Source: Marinifilum fragile JCM 15579 (GTDB lineage: Bacteria; Bacteroidota; Bacteroidia; Bacteroidales; Marinifilaceae). From it: a stretch of DNA of 64,000 nucleotides. The stretch's first letter is position 1, and each line of letters starts with the position of its first letter. Where the stretch lies: the NCBI RefSeq assembly GCF_001310955.1, contig NZ_BAZX01000004.1:124001-188000 (forward strand), written 5' to 3'. Of this stretch, positions 7,784 through 16,838 are shown piece by piece. The notes below the pieces were generated by a model. That model searched no databases. It was not told the DNA's origin and was given only the letters and a program-made list of their open reading frames with translations. The translations under genes were made by a program, and so were the position numbers.

Positions 7784-7806
7784 ATTACGCTTTGAATCAA
7801 AGTAAT
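7784..7806. promoter_or_regulatory. Dyad in the leader region of the outer-membrane protein gene
   Basis: ATTACGCTTTGAATCAAAG followed by TAAT is nearly symmetric and lies about 90 bp upstream of the ATG. It could be an operator or a small hairpin; no known motif was recognised. Confidence 0.25.
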
Positions 7807-7895
7807 TTAGATGTAATTTAAGTACATAACAATAGGAGGTATAGTCTTAATTTTCTATTTTAAGTGACTAATTCATTACTAACCCCTATTTAATT

Positions 7896-9077
7896 ATGAA
7901 AAAACATTTAATAGTACTGCTGTCATTAGTGAGTTTACTAACTTTCTCTGCATTTTCACAAAACGACTTCAGAAAAGGATATGTCATAACAACAAAAGGA
8001 GATACTTTACATGGACAGGTGGCATACACTCTAAAATCAAAAAATTATCGGTATTGTATATTCAGGAAGGATGAGAGAAAACAGAAGTTCAGTTCTGATG
8101 AAATCATTCGATATGCCATTGATGGAAACAGAACTTTTGTTAATGGTGTTGTTGATGATTCTTTTGTAGAGTTGTTGATTGAAGGAGAAATCAATCTTTA
8201 TAAAAAGGCATCAAGCTTTTATGTGCAAAAAAATAATGGTGAAATACATCTGTTAGAGAAATATATAAAAAAGAAAGATGATTTTGGAGAGGTTAAAACA
8301 GAAAACAAAAGATGGAAAGGGATTCTGTTCTTTTTGGTTAAGGATAGGATGGAAGGAAAAGTATCTCTTCAAAGATTTGAGTTTTCAGAAAAATACTTGA
8401 CAGAATTAATTAGGGATTATAATATTTCAGGAGGGATGAATTATCACGAAAGTAAGGCTGATATTCCATGGGTGAAAACCCAGTTTGGTCCAATTGCGGG
8501 ATTTAATTTTGAAAAATTATATATAGATAACAAATCATCTTATTACTATTATTATAATCAGGATATTAATCAGTTGAATCCTTTTATTGGAGTTGCATTC
8601 AATATTTATACGCCTAGATTGTCGGAAAAATTTAGCTTACAACTAGAACTTCAATTAAGCAAATTGGATGTGAAAAAAGAATTTCATGATGAAATTCCAG
8701 GCTATAAATTTGATAATACACATACAATAGAAGCAACCAAATTAAGTATTCCTTTTGCTGTGAAATATGATTTTTACAGCAAAAAACTAAAATGGCACAT
8801 ACTTGGTGGTATATTGGCAGAGAAGAATTTTAATGCCGACTATTATACTATAGTTAACCGATTTTATAATGACGAATCGGATTCTTTCGAGTTAAGAGAC
8901 ATGAAAATAAAGGATAATCAGACAGGTTATTGGATTGGTTTTGGGGTGGAAAAGAAAATAAAAAAAGTCTACGCCAGATTAGGAGTTAGATATTACAAGA
9001 TAGGTAATTTGTTATATCACAAAAATATTGATGTGAAACAAAATCGATTGTCTTTTAATCTATTTATATCCATGTAA
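7896..9077 (+). CDS. Exported protein, probable outer-membrane beta-barrel, function unknown
   Basis: The 393-residue protein has a clear signal peptide (MKKHLIVLLSLVSLLTFSAFSQ) with cleavage near residue 22. Residues about 25-70 carry the Bacteroidota pattern KGYVITTKGDTLHGQV followed by a basic strand-rich segment. From about residue 190 the sequence becomes alternating strands with many Tyr/Phe residues and ends in FNLFISM, which suits a PorT-like outer-membrane barrel. It stands alone between two terminators. The codon composition is more AT-rich than in the neighbouring oxidoreductase genes. No specific function can be assigned. Confidence 0.7.
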   Translation: MKKHLIVLLSLVSLLTFSAFSQNDFRKGYVITTKGDTLHGQVAYTLKSKNYRYCIFRKDERKQKFSSDEIIRYAIDGNRTFVNGVVDDSFVELLIEGEINLYKKASSFYVQKNNGEIHLLEKYIKKKDDFGEVKTENKRWKGILFFLVKDRMEGKVSLQRFEFSEKYLTELIRDYNISGGMNYHESKADIPWVKTQFGPIAGFNFEKLYIDNKSSYYYYYNQDINQLNPFIGVAFNIYTPRLSEKFSLQLELQLSKLDVKKEFHDEIPGYKFDNTHTIEATKLSIPFAVKYDFYSKKLKWHILGGILAEKNFNADYYTIVNRFYNDESDSFELRDMKIKDNQTGYWIGFGVEKKIKKVYARLGVRYYKIGNLLYHKNIDVKQNRLSFNLFISM

Positions 9078-9138
9078 AAAATTGCACTTTAAATATCCTA
9101 AAGAGGATTGAATTGTAAATAAGAAAACTTATAAAAGA

Positions 9139-9181
9139 GGGAACAAGCACAAGACTTTATAGTGCAATTGTTCCCTTTTCT
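9139..9181 (+). terminator. Rho-independent terminator after the outer-membrane protein gene
   Basis: GGGAACAAGCAC and GTGCAATTGTTCCC form a long stem with one bulge, followed by TTTTCTTTTTTTT. Confidence 0.8.
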
Positions 9182-9223
9182 TTTTTTTGATTAATTTTCC
9201 ATGAATTTTGAGATTACGAACCA

Positions 9224-11256
9224 ATGAAAACCTATTCAACAGCTTGTCCGAGAAATTGCTACAGCACCTGTAGTATTAAAGTTCGTGTAGAGAACGATAA
9301 AGTGATTGGAATTGACCCACATCCTGAAAATCTTGCTACACCAGAAGGACCATGTATTAAAGGTTTGGCTTATGTGGAACGCGCCAATTCGAAGGAGAGA
9401 ATTTTGTATCCGCAAAAGCGAATAGCTGAAGGAAAATACGAACGTATTTCATGGGATGAGGCATTGAATACCATTGTTGAACAGTTGAAAAACTGTAAGC
9501 AGAGCTTTGGATCACATTCAATCCTTTATTTTGCAGCTAGTGGCATGTCTGGTTTGTTGAATGGAGTAGGAGCAAACTTCTGGAAACTGTTTGGAGGCGC
9601 AACAACTACCTATGGAAATCTTTGTTGGCCTGCAGGATTGGAGGCCACTCGACTGACCTTAGGTGCCAACAAACACAATGCACCCTGGGATTTAGAGAAT
9701 GCCAGACTTATTTTATTGTGGGGAAAGAATCCTGCCGAAACCAATATTCAAGAGATGATTCCTGTTGAAAAGGCACAGGAAAAAGGTGCGAAATTGATTG
9801 TGGTTGATCCCCGCAGAACTCCTTCCAGCGAGCGTGCGAATTCACTCTTCCAAATTAAATCGGGAACCGATGCAGCCTTGGCTTTAGGGATTGCAAGAGA
9901 ATTGATTCAGAATGATTGGATCAATCATGAATTTATAGAGAAATACGTACTTGGCTTTGAGCAATTCAAAGAGCGAGCTGATAAATATACATTGGAGAAA
10001 GTGTCAGAAATTTGTCGTATTCCGGTGGAAGCCATTCAGGAATTGGCAAAAGAAATTGGAACAACAGATGCCATGACATTGATTCCTGGTTACGGTATGC
10101 AGCGATATGAAAACGGTGGTCAAACCACTCGCTGTATATTAGCATTGTCGGTGATTACAGGAAATATTGGGAAAACGGGTGCTTGTTTTCATTATGCAAA
10201 TCTTCAGAGCTATGTGTTCGATGATTTGAAAGAACCAGAATCATACTTCCCGGGATGCGAACATCCAAGTTTCAGAAGGAAGATATCAGTAGCCAAATTG
10301 GGTGAGGATTTATTGAATATCAAAGATCCGGAAGTGAAGTTCATTTGGGTTGAAAGGGGAAATCCTTTGTCGCAAAATCCGGATACCAATAAGATTCGAA
10401 AGGCATTTCGAAAGGCAGACTTTAGAGTGGTTGTGGATCAGTTCATGACCGACACTACTTTGGAAGCTGATATTATTCTACCAGCAAAAAATATGTTCGA
10501 ACAATCCGATATCATTGGCTCTTATTGGAATCCTTATGTGCAATTGAGACAGAAAGTAATGGAACCGGTGGGCGAGGTAAAACCTGAAACGGAAATTTAT
10601 TATCTGCTGGCAAAGCAATTGGGATTCACAGATGAAGAAATCAAGGAAAATATACCAGAGCCAAACGATGAGGCAATCGAAGAATATTTGAATGGATTCC
10701 TGAAAGATTTTCCTGAATTAAGTCTGGAACAACTGAAGAAAGGTCCGCAATTGGCAAACTCTTTCGAGGAAATACCATTCTCAGATTACCAGTTTCCAAC
10801 TGTTTCCGGCAAAATTGAGCTGTATAGTGAGTCGCAAAGAAACTTTGGGGAGTGGATGAACTACCCGATTACGTTCCTTTGCCAGAACAAAGTGAATTTG
10901 AGTTTCAGTTGATATCGCCAAACTCAAAGAATCGAATTCATTCACAGTTTGGCAATTTAAATGTGATCAAGCAATTTGAACCCGAAGCCTATCTTTTTGT
11001 TCATCCATTGGATGCTGAAGATAAGGAGATGAAAAATGGTGAAAAAATTGAAATTTATAACCATCAGGGAAGAGCAGAAGTAAAACTGCAGTATGATTTG
11101 GGATTACGCAGAGGAAATGTAGTACTGACCAATGGTCATCAATCTCATTTGGGCGCTGCACCAAACCTGTTTACCAAAGGATGCGAAACTGATATGGGAC
11201 ACGGTACCGCTTTTCACAATACATGGATTAATCTGAAGAAAATTAATAATGAGTAA
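9224..11256 (+). CDS. Molybdopterin oxidoreductase (DMSO reductase family), frameshifted in this sequence
   Basis: The catalytic subunit of a complex iron-sulfur molybdoenzyme, using bis-MGD and one [4Fe-4S] cluster. Cluster ligands are C8, C12, C16 and C44; the Mo-ligand region reads GNLCWPAG, with Cys134 a candidate ligand. No Tat signal is present (the protein begins MKTYSTACPRNC), so it probably stays in the cytoplasm. The first frame ends at 10912 and the second runs from about 10849 to 11256, covering the C-terminal MGD-binding domain (GNLNVIKQF... LTNGHQSHLGAA). Restoring one G in the GGGG run at 10847-10850 rejoins them as about 677 residues. The substrate is unknown; the DmsB/C-like gene downstream is the likely partner. 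Confidence 0.85.
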
Positions 11257-11272
11257 TTATCAATTAAGAATA
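11240..11272. repeat. AT-rich intergenic repeat (family C)
   Basis: TTAATAATGAGTAATTATC followed by AATTAAGAAT begins in the last codons of the molybdoenzyme gene and runs into the gap. The remaining bases before the next gene hold a small GC hairpin (AAGCGGGAG...ATCCGGCTT). Confidence 0.35.
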
Positions 11273-11369
11273 GAATTAAAGCAATAGTTAGTTCAAGCGG
11301 GAGTTGCTAATCCGGCTTGAGGATAATGATAAAAATAGGATTGACTTTAAATTATAATTTTAAAGGATC

Positions 11370-12692
11370 GTGAAAAAAAACTCATTCATATTCAACACCA
11401 ATCGATGCGTAGGCTGTAATGCATGCGTGGCAGGTTGCAGCATAGAAAACGGAACCGATTTTCGTATAAACTGGAGAGAGGTAAATACTGGAAATAAAAT
11501 CAAACATCCAGGATTGCCTGTTTTCCATTTTTCATTGGCCTGTAACCATTGCGAGGATGCTCCTTGCATGAAGAACTGTCCTGCATTGGCCTACACTCGC
11601 GATGAAAAAACGGGAGCCATCATTCATCATGCCGAGGCATGCATTGGTTGTACCTATTGCACCTGGGCTTGTCCGTATGATGCACCAAAATTCAATCCAA
11701 CTACCAAGATTGTTGAGAAATGTAATTTCTGTGTGGATAGAATCTCGGATGGAAAACGTCCTGCTTGCGTGGAATCTTGTCCGGTAGGAGCGCTGGATTT
11801 TGGGCTTTTGGATTTGAAGGAAGAAGATCGAGTAATACCCGGTTTTGTGGATATGGGCATCAAACCATCCATTCAATTGATTCCGCTAAGAGAAGAAAAT
11901 ACGGCACCAAAGGTGGAGAATACCGATCAGATAGAAATTGATGAGAAAAAGATAGAAGAATGGCTACCAAAGTCAAAAGATAAGGTGGCATTGGACAAGG
12001 AATGGACCTTGGTGCTGTTTACCATTGCCGTTGCAGGATTGGTAGCTTGGCAGGCAGCTCATTTGATGGGTGCCATAGATATGCAATTGATCCCTTTTGC
12101 CATAGTTTCTGTTTTGGCCATTGGATTAACATCGCTTCATATTGGAAAGAAAATGCGCATGTGGCGATTCATTCTCAACTTAAAAGGTTCCTGGTTGAGT
12201 AGAGAGATCTTCTCCTTTTCAGGATTTTTAGGACTTACCGGATTACAACTGCTTACCAGCTATGAAATGTTTGGCTATGTAGCTTTGGCCTTTGGAATTT
12301 TTGCATTGATATCGGTAGATATGGTCTACAAACTACTGCAAAGAAAGGACCATCTTGTCTTACATTCAGGCATGGTATTGCTAACAGGCATTTTGCTCTT
12401 TGCCTGTATGGCAGAGATATCCATTCTCATCGAGATCATCATTTTGCTAAAGGGCATTATTTACGTTTGGCGCAAGCGTGCATTAAAAAATCAAGACATA
12501 GCCTACTTCCCAATACTATCTTTGCTTAGAATTATTTGTTTATTGATACCTTATATTTTGCTCGATTTGAAATTGGAATTGATTCTTCCGGTTTCGTTGG
12601 CAATTGTATTTATTGGAGAAATCATCGATAGGGCAGAATTCTATTATGAATCGGATGTGATAACACCAGAGAAAGAATTACGAAATATATAA
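11370..12692 (+). CDS. Fused DmsB-like ferredoxin and DmsC-like membrane anchor
   Basis: A 440-residue protein joining two subunits that are usually separate. Residues about 1-190 are a DmsB-type electron-transfer domain with four cysteine clusters (CVGCNACVAGC, CNHCEDAPCMKNCP, CIGCTYCTWACP, CNFCVDR with CVESCP). Residues about 215-425 contain roughly eight hydrophobic segments resembling the DmsC quinol-oxidising anchor. The start is GTG at 11370, preceded by AAAGGA, a good ribosome-binding site. It follows the molybdoenzyme by 113 nt and probably links it to the menaquinone pool. Whether it reduces or oxidises the quinone pool is not visible. Confidence 0.85.
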   Translation: MKKNSFIFNTNRCVGCNACVAGCSIENGTDFRINWREVNTGNKIKHPGLPVFHFSLACNHCEDAPCMKNCPALAYTRDEKTGAIIHHAEACIGCTYCTWACPYDAPKFNPTTKIVEKCNFCVDRISDGKRPACVESCPVGALDFGLLDLKEEDRVIPGFVDMGIKPSIQLIPLREENTAPKVENTDQIEIDEKKIEEWLPKSKDKVALDKEWTLVLFTIAVAGLVAWQAAHLMGAIDMQLIPFAIVSVLAIGLTSLHIGKKMRMWRFILNLKGSWLSREIFSFSGFLGLTGLQLLTSYEMFGYVALAFGIFALISVDMVYKLLQRKDHLVLHSGMVLLTGILLFACMAEISILIEIIILLKGIIYVWRKRALKNQDIAYFPILSLLRIICLLIPYILLDLKLELILPVSLAIVFIGEIIDRAEFYYESDVITPEKELRNI

Positions 12693-12705
12693 ATTAGAAA
12701 GAACT

Positions 12706-12734
12706 GTAAAGACGTAGCATTGCTACGTCTCTAC
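12706..12734. repeat. Dispersed palindrome, family A copy 6 (best copy)
   Basis: AGACGTAGCA-T-TGCTACGTCT, a 10-bp perfect stem with GTAA and CTAC flanks, upstream of the PLP gene start. An upstream TTG (12720) inside the palindrome is not a credible start. Confidence 0.7.
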
Positions 12735-12752
12735 GAAAGCAATATATTGACC

Positions 12753-13926
12753 ATGAAAAAAAACATCAACGCATCACACACACCGCTTTACCGTGAAGCG
12801 GGTTTCAACCTAAAAGATTCGAAAACCACCCAGGAAGCATTCGCTGAAGAATTGGATCATCCGCACGAGCCGGAGAATTATATTTATTCACGCTATAGAA
12901 ACCCAACCACTGTTGCGATTGAGCAGCAAATCATGGAGCTGGAAGGCTGCAAGTGGGCTTTGTTGGTAGAAACTGGAATGGCTGCCATTGATGTGGCAGT
13001 ATCAGTTTTCCAAAAGGGAAAAGATACCCGACCTTGGCTGTTCTTCCATGAAATTTATGGAGGTACCAATTCATTTATCGATACGGTTTTGATCAAGCGT
13101 CGCAATCTGGATGTGCACCGTTTTTATGCCAATGATGGACTGTATGATTTCGAGGAATTGGAGCGCATGTTAAAGGAGATTCAACCAGAATTCCTGTATT
13201 TCGAAGCGGTTTCCAACCCAATGTTGATTGTGGCTGATGTAAAGCGAATCATGGAACTGGCAAAGCAATACGATTGCAAAATTATTGTAGACAATACTTT
13301 CGGAACTCCATATCTGTGGAAACCATTGGTTGACGGTGCCGATTTGGTGATCCATTCTGCAACCAAATACATGAGCGGACATGGTAACATTACTGCCGGT
13401 GTAATTTGTGGTAAAGATGAGGAGCTGATGAAGGAAGCCATTGAGTATCGCAAATGGGCAGGACACTTTCTAAGTCCTGATGATGCCTACCGTTTGGGAA
13501 CTCAGCTAAAGAGTTTCAACTTGCGTTTCAAGCAGCATTGCGATAATGCACTTGCATTGGCAGAATTCCTGCAAAATCATCCTAAAATTGAAGAGGTATT
13601 GTACCCAGTTGGAATCTCACCCAACCCGAAAAGAAGCTGTTGCCCTGTTTGGCGACAAAGGCTTTGGTGGCATGGTCACCTTCGACATCAAAGGAGAATC
13701 GGATGAAGACAAACGCGAGAAATGCAATCGCTTTATAGCCGCTTTAGAAAATCATATTCCTTTGGTGCCAACCCTTGGCGAAGTAGATACCATTCTTTTG
13801 CCGGTAGAACCTGTTTGGGGAGCCAAATATCCACTACCGGGAACCATTCGATTATCGGTAGGGATTGAGAATATTGAGAAGTTGAGGGGGTGGATTGGTG
13901 AAGCCCTTGATGCAATCGGTAATTAA
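12753..13926 (+). CDS. Cys/Met metabolism PLP-dependent enzyme (cystathionine synthase/lyase type), frameshifted in this sequence
   Basis: A trans-sulfuration family enzyme. The PLP lysine lies in HSATKYMSGHG (near residue 205), with YSRYRNPT near residue 45 and the FGTPYLWKPL segment as expected. I start at ATG 12753 (MKKNINASHTPLY). The first frame drifts after VLYP (about 13606) and stops at 13706; the second gives LESHPTRKEAVALFGDKGFG and runs to 13926. Family members read YPGL.SHP here, so two bases appear lost (GG to G and TTT to TT). Cystathionine gamma-synthase, gamma-lyase, methionine gamma-lyase and O-acetylhomoserine sulfhydrylase cannot be told apart. It follows a molybdoenzyme operon, so a sulfur-compound role is possible. 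Confidence 0.82.
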
Positions 13927-13954
13927 CAATGAAGAATTAATAATAAAATAATCT

Positions 13955-13984
13955 GTAGGGACACGTCATGACGTGTCCTTTTTT
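13955..13984 (+). terminator. Perfect palindrome (family A copy 7), likely terminator of the PLP gene
   Basis: GGACACGTCATGACGTGTCC is a perfect 20-bp palindrome with a GTAG flank and a TTTTTT tail. It separates the gene from the repeat arrays that follow. Confidence 0.65.
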
Positions 13985-14034
13985 ATTTGGATTTGAAAAT
14001 GATTAAGATTTTTAGTGACCCTATAACAGCATGT

Positions 14035-14188
14035 CCTATCGCGAATTTTGATATTCCTATCGCCAAAAACGTTCGCCTATCGCTAAAATGAAGGGCCTAT
14101 CGGGTAAATGAACTGTCCTATGGCCATTTTGGCATACCTAACGTTTAAATTACTCACTTATCGCAAAAGAGGTCAACTATTGTAGGGG
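14035..14188. repeat. Phased tandem array 1, core CCTATCGC, seven units of 20-21 nt
   Basis: Core CTATCG (or one-base variants) starts at 14036, 14057, 14077, 14097, 14118, 14138 and 14158, that is spacings 21, 20, 20, 21, 20, 20. The 13 or so bases between cores vary but usually contain an A- or T-tract. The array ends with GTCAACTATTGTAGGGG (14172-14188), which is repeated exactly at the end of array 2. The 20/21 spacing breaks the reading frame, so it is not coding. Function unknown. Confidence 0.85.
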
Positions 14189-14214
14189 CTTAAGAGGGTA
14201 TGTAAGTATTAGAG

Positions 14215-14240
14215 GTAGAGACAGCATTAATGCTGTCTGT
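14215..14240. repeat. Perfect palindrome between the two arrays, family A copy 8
   Basis: AGACAGCATTAATGCTGTCT is a perfect 20-bp palindrome with a GTAG flank on its left. Confidence 0.65.
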
Positions 14241-14328
14241 ATAGATATATAGTAAATCAGTAGGCAAACTTTATCTTCCAGACTAAAAACAAGCCAGCAG
14301 TTATAAGGCCTCCAACAGTTTTGGCACG

Positions 14329-14483
14329 CCTGTAGTCAATTTCTATACCTCTGTAGACAAAAGTCATATTCCTGTAGCCGAAATGTATCGCCTGTAGCCC
14401 CAATAGGTAGTCCTGTAGCGAAAAGGAGGTGCCTTTAGCCAAATTTACCCTCCTGTAGTAAAACGAGTCAACTATTGTAGGGG
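14329..14483. repeat. Phased tandem array 2, core CCTGTAGC, seven units of 20-21 nt
   Basis: Core CTGTAG (one CTTTAG) starts at 14330, 14351, 14372, 14392, 14413, 14433 and 14453, spacings 21, 21, 20, 21, 20, 20. A degenerate first unit may begin at 14309. It ends in the same 17-mer GTCAACTATTGTAGGGG (14467-14483) at the same distance from the last core as in array 1. Variable segments match array 1 unit by unit in several places (AATTT in unit 1, CAAAA in unit 2, AAATG in unit 3). Together with array 1 this fills the 629-bp gap before rmuC. Confidence 0.85.
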
Positions 14484-14503
14484 GGAGTAGAAGATTTACC
14501 CAC

Positions 14504-14528
14504 AAAAAAAGCCACGAAAAATCGTGGC
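14504..14528 (-). terminator. rmuC: Terminator of rmuC
   Basis: On the minus strand GCCACGA-TTTTT-TCGTGGC is followed by TTTTTTT. It isolates the repeat arrays from rmuC transcription. Confidence 0.8.
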
Positions 14529-14555
14529 TCAATATCATTGTTACCTCAATTGAAA

Positions 14556-15929
14556 CTATTCTTTCAGTATCGGAGCATCATCCATTCTATCGATTAAGGC
14601 TTGAGGTAGTTTTTTCTTCACCTTAGCACCCAGCTCTCTAATTTTTTCAGCACTTCGAATTAGGTTACCACGACCTTCGGTTAGTTTGTTCATCGAGGTA
14701 GCGTAAGTTTTTTTAGCCGTATCCATTTGTCTGCCTAAACTGATCATGTCCTCAACAAAACCTACAAATTTGTCGTAAAGAGCTCCACCTTGGCGAGCAA
14801 TTTCCAAAACATTTCGGTTTTGATGCTCCTGTTTCCATATTGAGGCAATGGTGCGCAAGGTTGCCAATAGGGTAGAAGGGCTCACAATTACAATTTTGTT
14901 TTCCCATGCATAGCTAAACAATTCGTGATCTGCCTGTACCGCCATAGCAAAGGATGATTCAATTGGAACAAACATCAATACAAAATCAGGCGAGTTGAGT
15001 TCATCGGAACTTTGGTAATGCTTATTAGACAATTCCTTCACATGAGCTTTCATGGAGGTGACGTGATCTTTTAGGAACTTGTCCTTGTCCTCTTCTCCGT
15101 TGGAATTCACAAATCGTTCATATGCCACTAGCGAAACCTTCGAATCAACAATTACATGCTTCTCTTCAGGCAAACGAATGATTACATCAGGGCGAATGGT
15201 TTGTCCTTCGCTGTTGTGAGTCACCACTTCGCGCTCGTACTCTTCTCCTTTCGAAAGACCCGAACGTTCTAATATTCTTTCTAATACAACTTCGCCCCAG
15301 TTGCCTTGTTTCTTCACATCACCCTTTAAGGCTTTGGTTAGGTTATTAGCTTCATCGCTAATCTTTGCATTCAGATCATAAAGCTTTTTTACCTCTTCTT
15401 TCAGGCTGATTTTATCGCGCAATTCCTTATCGTACGTTTCCTCAACCTTCTTTTCGAACGAAGTCAGCTTTTCCTTGATCGGACCTAGAATATCATCCAT
15501 ATTCTTTTGGTTCGATGTAGTAAACTCTTTGGTGTTTTCCTTCAGGATTTTAGAGGCAATATTCTCGAATTCTGTGGTGAACTTCTTTTGTAATTCTTCC
15601 AGTTCCTGCTTTTGGTTTACCAATCGCTCTTCCAAATTCTTTCTTTCGGTAGCCGAAATAGATACCGAACGGGTTAAGTTTTCGTTTTTATCTCTTTCTT
15701 CGCCCAGCAAATTCGCTATTTCCTCTTTTTCGCGTTTTATGTTATTTGCACGCTCTTCCAATATCGATAATTGGTGCGATAATTCACTTTTTTCATTGAT
15801 AAAAGCATTTTCCTGCTTTAGCAATTCCTCACGATGCAGAGATGCTTGATGCGATATTTTTTTTCTAAGAATTAACCAGGCAATAATTATCCCTTTGGCA
15901 ATTCCAATTGCGATGTATAAAAATTCCAT
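14556..15929 (-). CDS. rmuC: RmuC-family DNA recombination protein
   Basis: RmuC proteins limit inversions at short repeats and carry a nuclease-like fold; the exact reaction is not established. The 457-residue protein has an N-terminal membrane anchor (residues about 3-21), a long coiled coil (about 25-145, rich in E, K and L heptads), and the conserved RmuC domain from about residue 190 (KQGNWGEVVLERILERSGL; RPDVIIRLPEEKHVIVDSKVSL; FVPIESSFAMA). The length fits the family. It is followed by a strong terminator. lpxH lies 51 bp upstream on the same strand, with a family A palindrome in the gap. Confidence 0.92.
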   Translation of the reverse strand: MEFLYIAIGIAKGIIIAWLILRKKISHQASLHREELLKQENAFINEKSELSHQLSILEERANNIKREKEEIANLLGEERDKNENLTRSVSISATERKNLEERLVNQKQELEELQKKFTTEFENIASKILKENTKEFTTSNQKNMDDILGPIKEKLTSFEKKVEETYDKELRDKISLKEEVKKLYDLNAKISDEANNLTKALKGDVKKQGNWGEVVLERILERSGLSKGEEYEREVVTHNSEGQTIRPDVIIRLPEEKHVIVDSKVSLVAYERFVNSNGEEDKDKFLKDHVTSMKAHVKELSNKHYQSSDELNSPDFVLMFVPIESSFAMAVQADHELFSYAWENKIVIVSPSTLLATLRTIASIWKQEHQNRNVLEIARQGGALYDKFVGFVEDMISLGRQMDTAKKTYATSMNKLTEGRGNLIRSAEKIRELGAKVKKKLPQALIDRMDDAPILKE

Positions 15930-15945
15930 TTCAATATTTTTTGAT

Positions 15946-15974
15946 GTCGAGACGTAGCAGTGCTAAGTCTCTAC
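15946..15974. repeat. Dispersed palindrome, family A copy 9
   Basis: AGACGTAGCAGTGCTAAGTCT with GTCG and CTAC flanks, one mismatch pair. It fills the gap between lpxH and rmuC. Confidence 0.6.
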
Positions 15975-15980
15975 GATAAT

Positions 15981-16742
15981 CTAAACAGGTTTTTCGAATT
16001 CTTTCAATTCCATTACACCATTATCCAACACGGCATAAGTAAAATGTGTTACCCAATCGCCAGTATTGATATATCTGCTTTTGCCATTCAAATCGATATT
16101 GCAAGGCCAGTGACGATGTCCGAAAATGAAATAGTCGAAATGTTCCTTTTTCAGTTCATCTTTGGCATATAGCACCAACCATTCTTTGTCTTCGCCTCTA
16201 AATGTATCTGCTTCAATCTTGCCATTTTTAAGTCGACTGTGCCCCGACCAATTGTGTGCCAACCAAATTGCAAAATTGGGATGTATTCTGGCAAACGACC
16301 ATTGCAGAAACTTATTGGTAAAGATCTTTTTCAGAATCTTATATCCCTTATCGTATGGCCCTAATCCATCGCCATGTCCCAAAAAGAATTTCTTACCCTG
16401 AAGTTCGGTTTTTACAATATCACGATGAACGATTACGCCAGTTTCGCTTGGCAAATAATCGAACACCCATATGTCGTGATTTCCGGTAAAGAAATGTACA
16501 GGAATTCCCGAATCGGTAATTTCGGCCAGCTTTCCTAATACTCGGGTAAATCCTCTGGGCACTGCACGTTTGTACTCGAACCAGAAATCGAAAATATCAC
16601 CCATTAGATAAATTGCTTCGGCATCGGTTTTTACTGTATCCAACCACTTTACAAATAACAATTCGCGTTCACGATTATTCTTTAAAGCAGGTGCTCCTAA
16701 ATGCACATCCGAAGCAAAATATATTTTTTTGTTTTTACTCAT
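15981..16742 (-). CDS. lpxH: UDP-2,3-diacylglucosamine diphosphatase (LpxH type)
   Basis: LpxH hydrolyses UDP-2,3-diacylglucosamine to lipid X and UMP, in lipid A synthesis at the inner face of the inner membrane. The metallophosphoesterase motifs are all present: SDVHLG (residues 11-16), GDIFDFW, GNHD, GHGDG and GHRHWP. At 253 residues it is near the usual 240-260. The E. coli-type Arg80 region is not needed for this call. Lipid A genes kdsD and lptB also occur in this window, but not in the same operon. Confidence 0.88.
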   Translation of the reverse strand: MSKNKKIYFASDVHLGAPALKNNRERELLFVKWLDTVKTDAEAIYLMGDIFDFWFEYKRAVPRGFTRVLGKLAEITDSGIPVHFFTGNHDIWVFDYLPSETGVIVHRDIVKTELQGKKFFLGHGDGLGPYDKGYKILKKIFTNKFLQWSFARIHPNFAIWLAHNWSGHSRLKNGKIEADTFRGEDKEWLVLYAKDELKKEHFDYFIFGHRHWPCNIDLNGKSRYINTGDWVTHFTYAVLDNGVMELKEFEKPV

Positions 16743-16765
16743 GAGAAAGTATCATGTACTTAAAA

Positions 16766-16818
16766 TGCCTAAAGTTTAAAAGTAATGAAAATAAGTTTTC
16801 ACCTTTGTACTTTAGGCA
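16766..16818 (-). terminator. Hairpin downstream of the TlpA-like gene
   Basis: TGCCTAAAGT (16766) and ACTTTAGGCA (16809) are complementary with a 33-nt loop. On the minus strand the second arm is followed by TTTT. Likely a terminator. Confidence 0.5.
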
Positions 16819-16838
16819 CTTAATCTATTTTAGTTGTA

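Noticed and set aside
10843-10860. Programmed -1 frameshift in the molybdoenzyme gene
   Set aside because: No slippery heptamer is apparent, the same kind of single-base loss occurs in five unrelated genes, and a restored G gives a continuous family protein.
14035-14483. CRISPR array
   Set aside because: The conserved part is only 7-8 bp, spacing 20-21 nt and spacers 12-13 nt, far shorter than known arrays, and there are no cas genes nearby.
14257-14538. 93-codon ORF on the minus strand across array 2
   Set aside because: The repeat period of 20-21 nt makes an open frame across it a chance result. No codon-like pattern, no ribosome-binding site, and it runs through the rmuC terminator.
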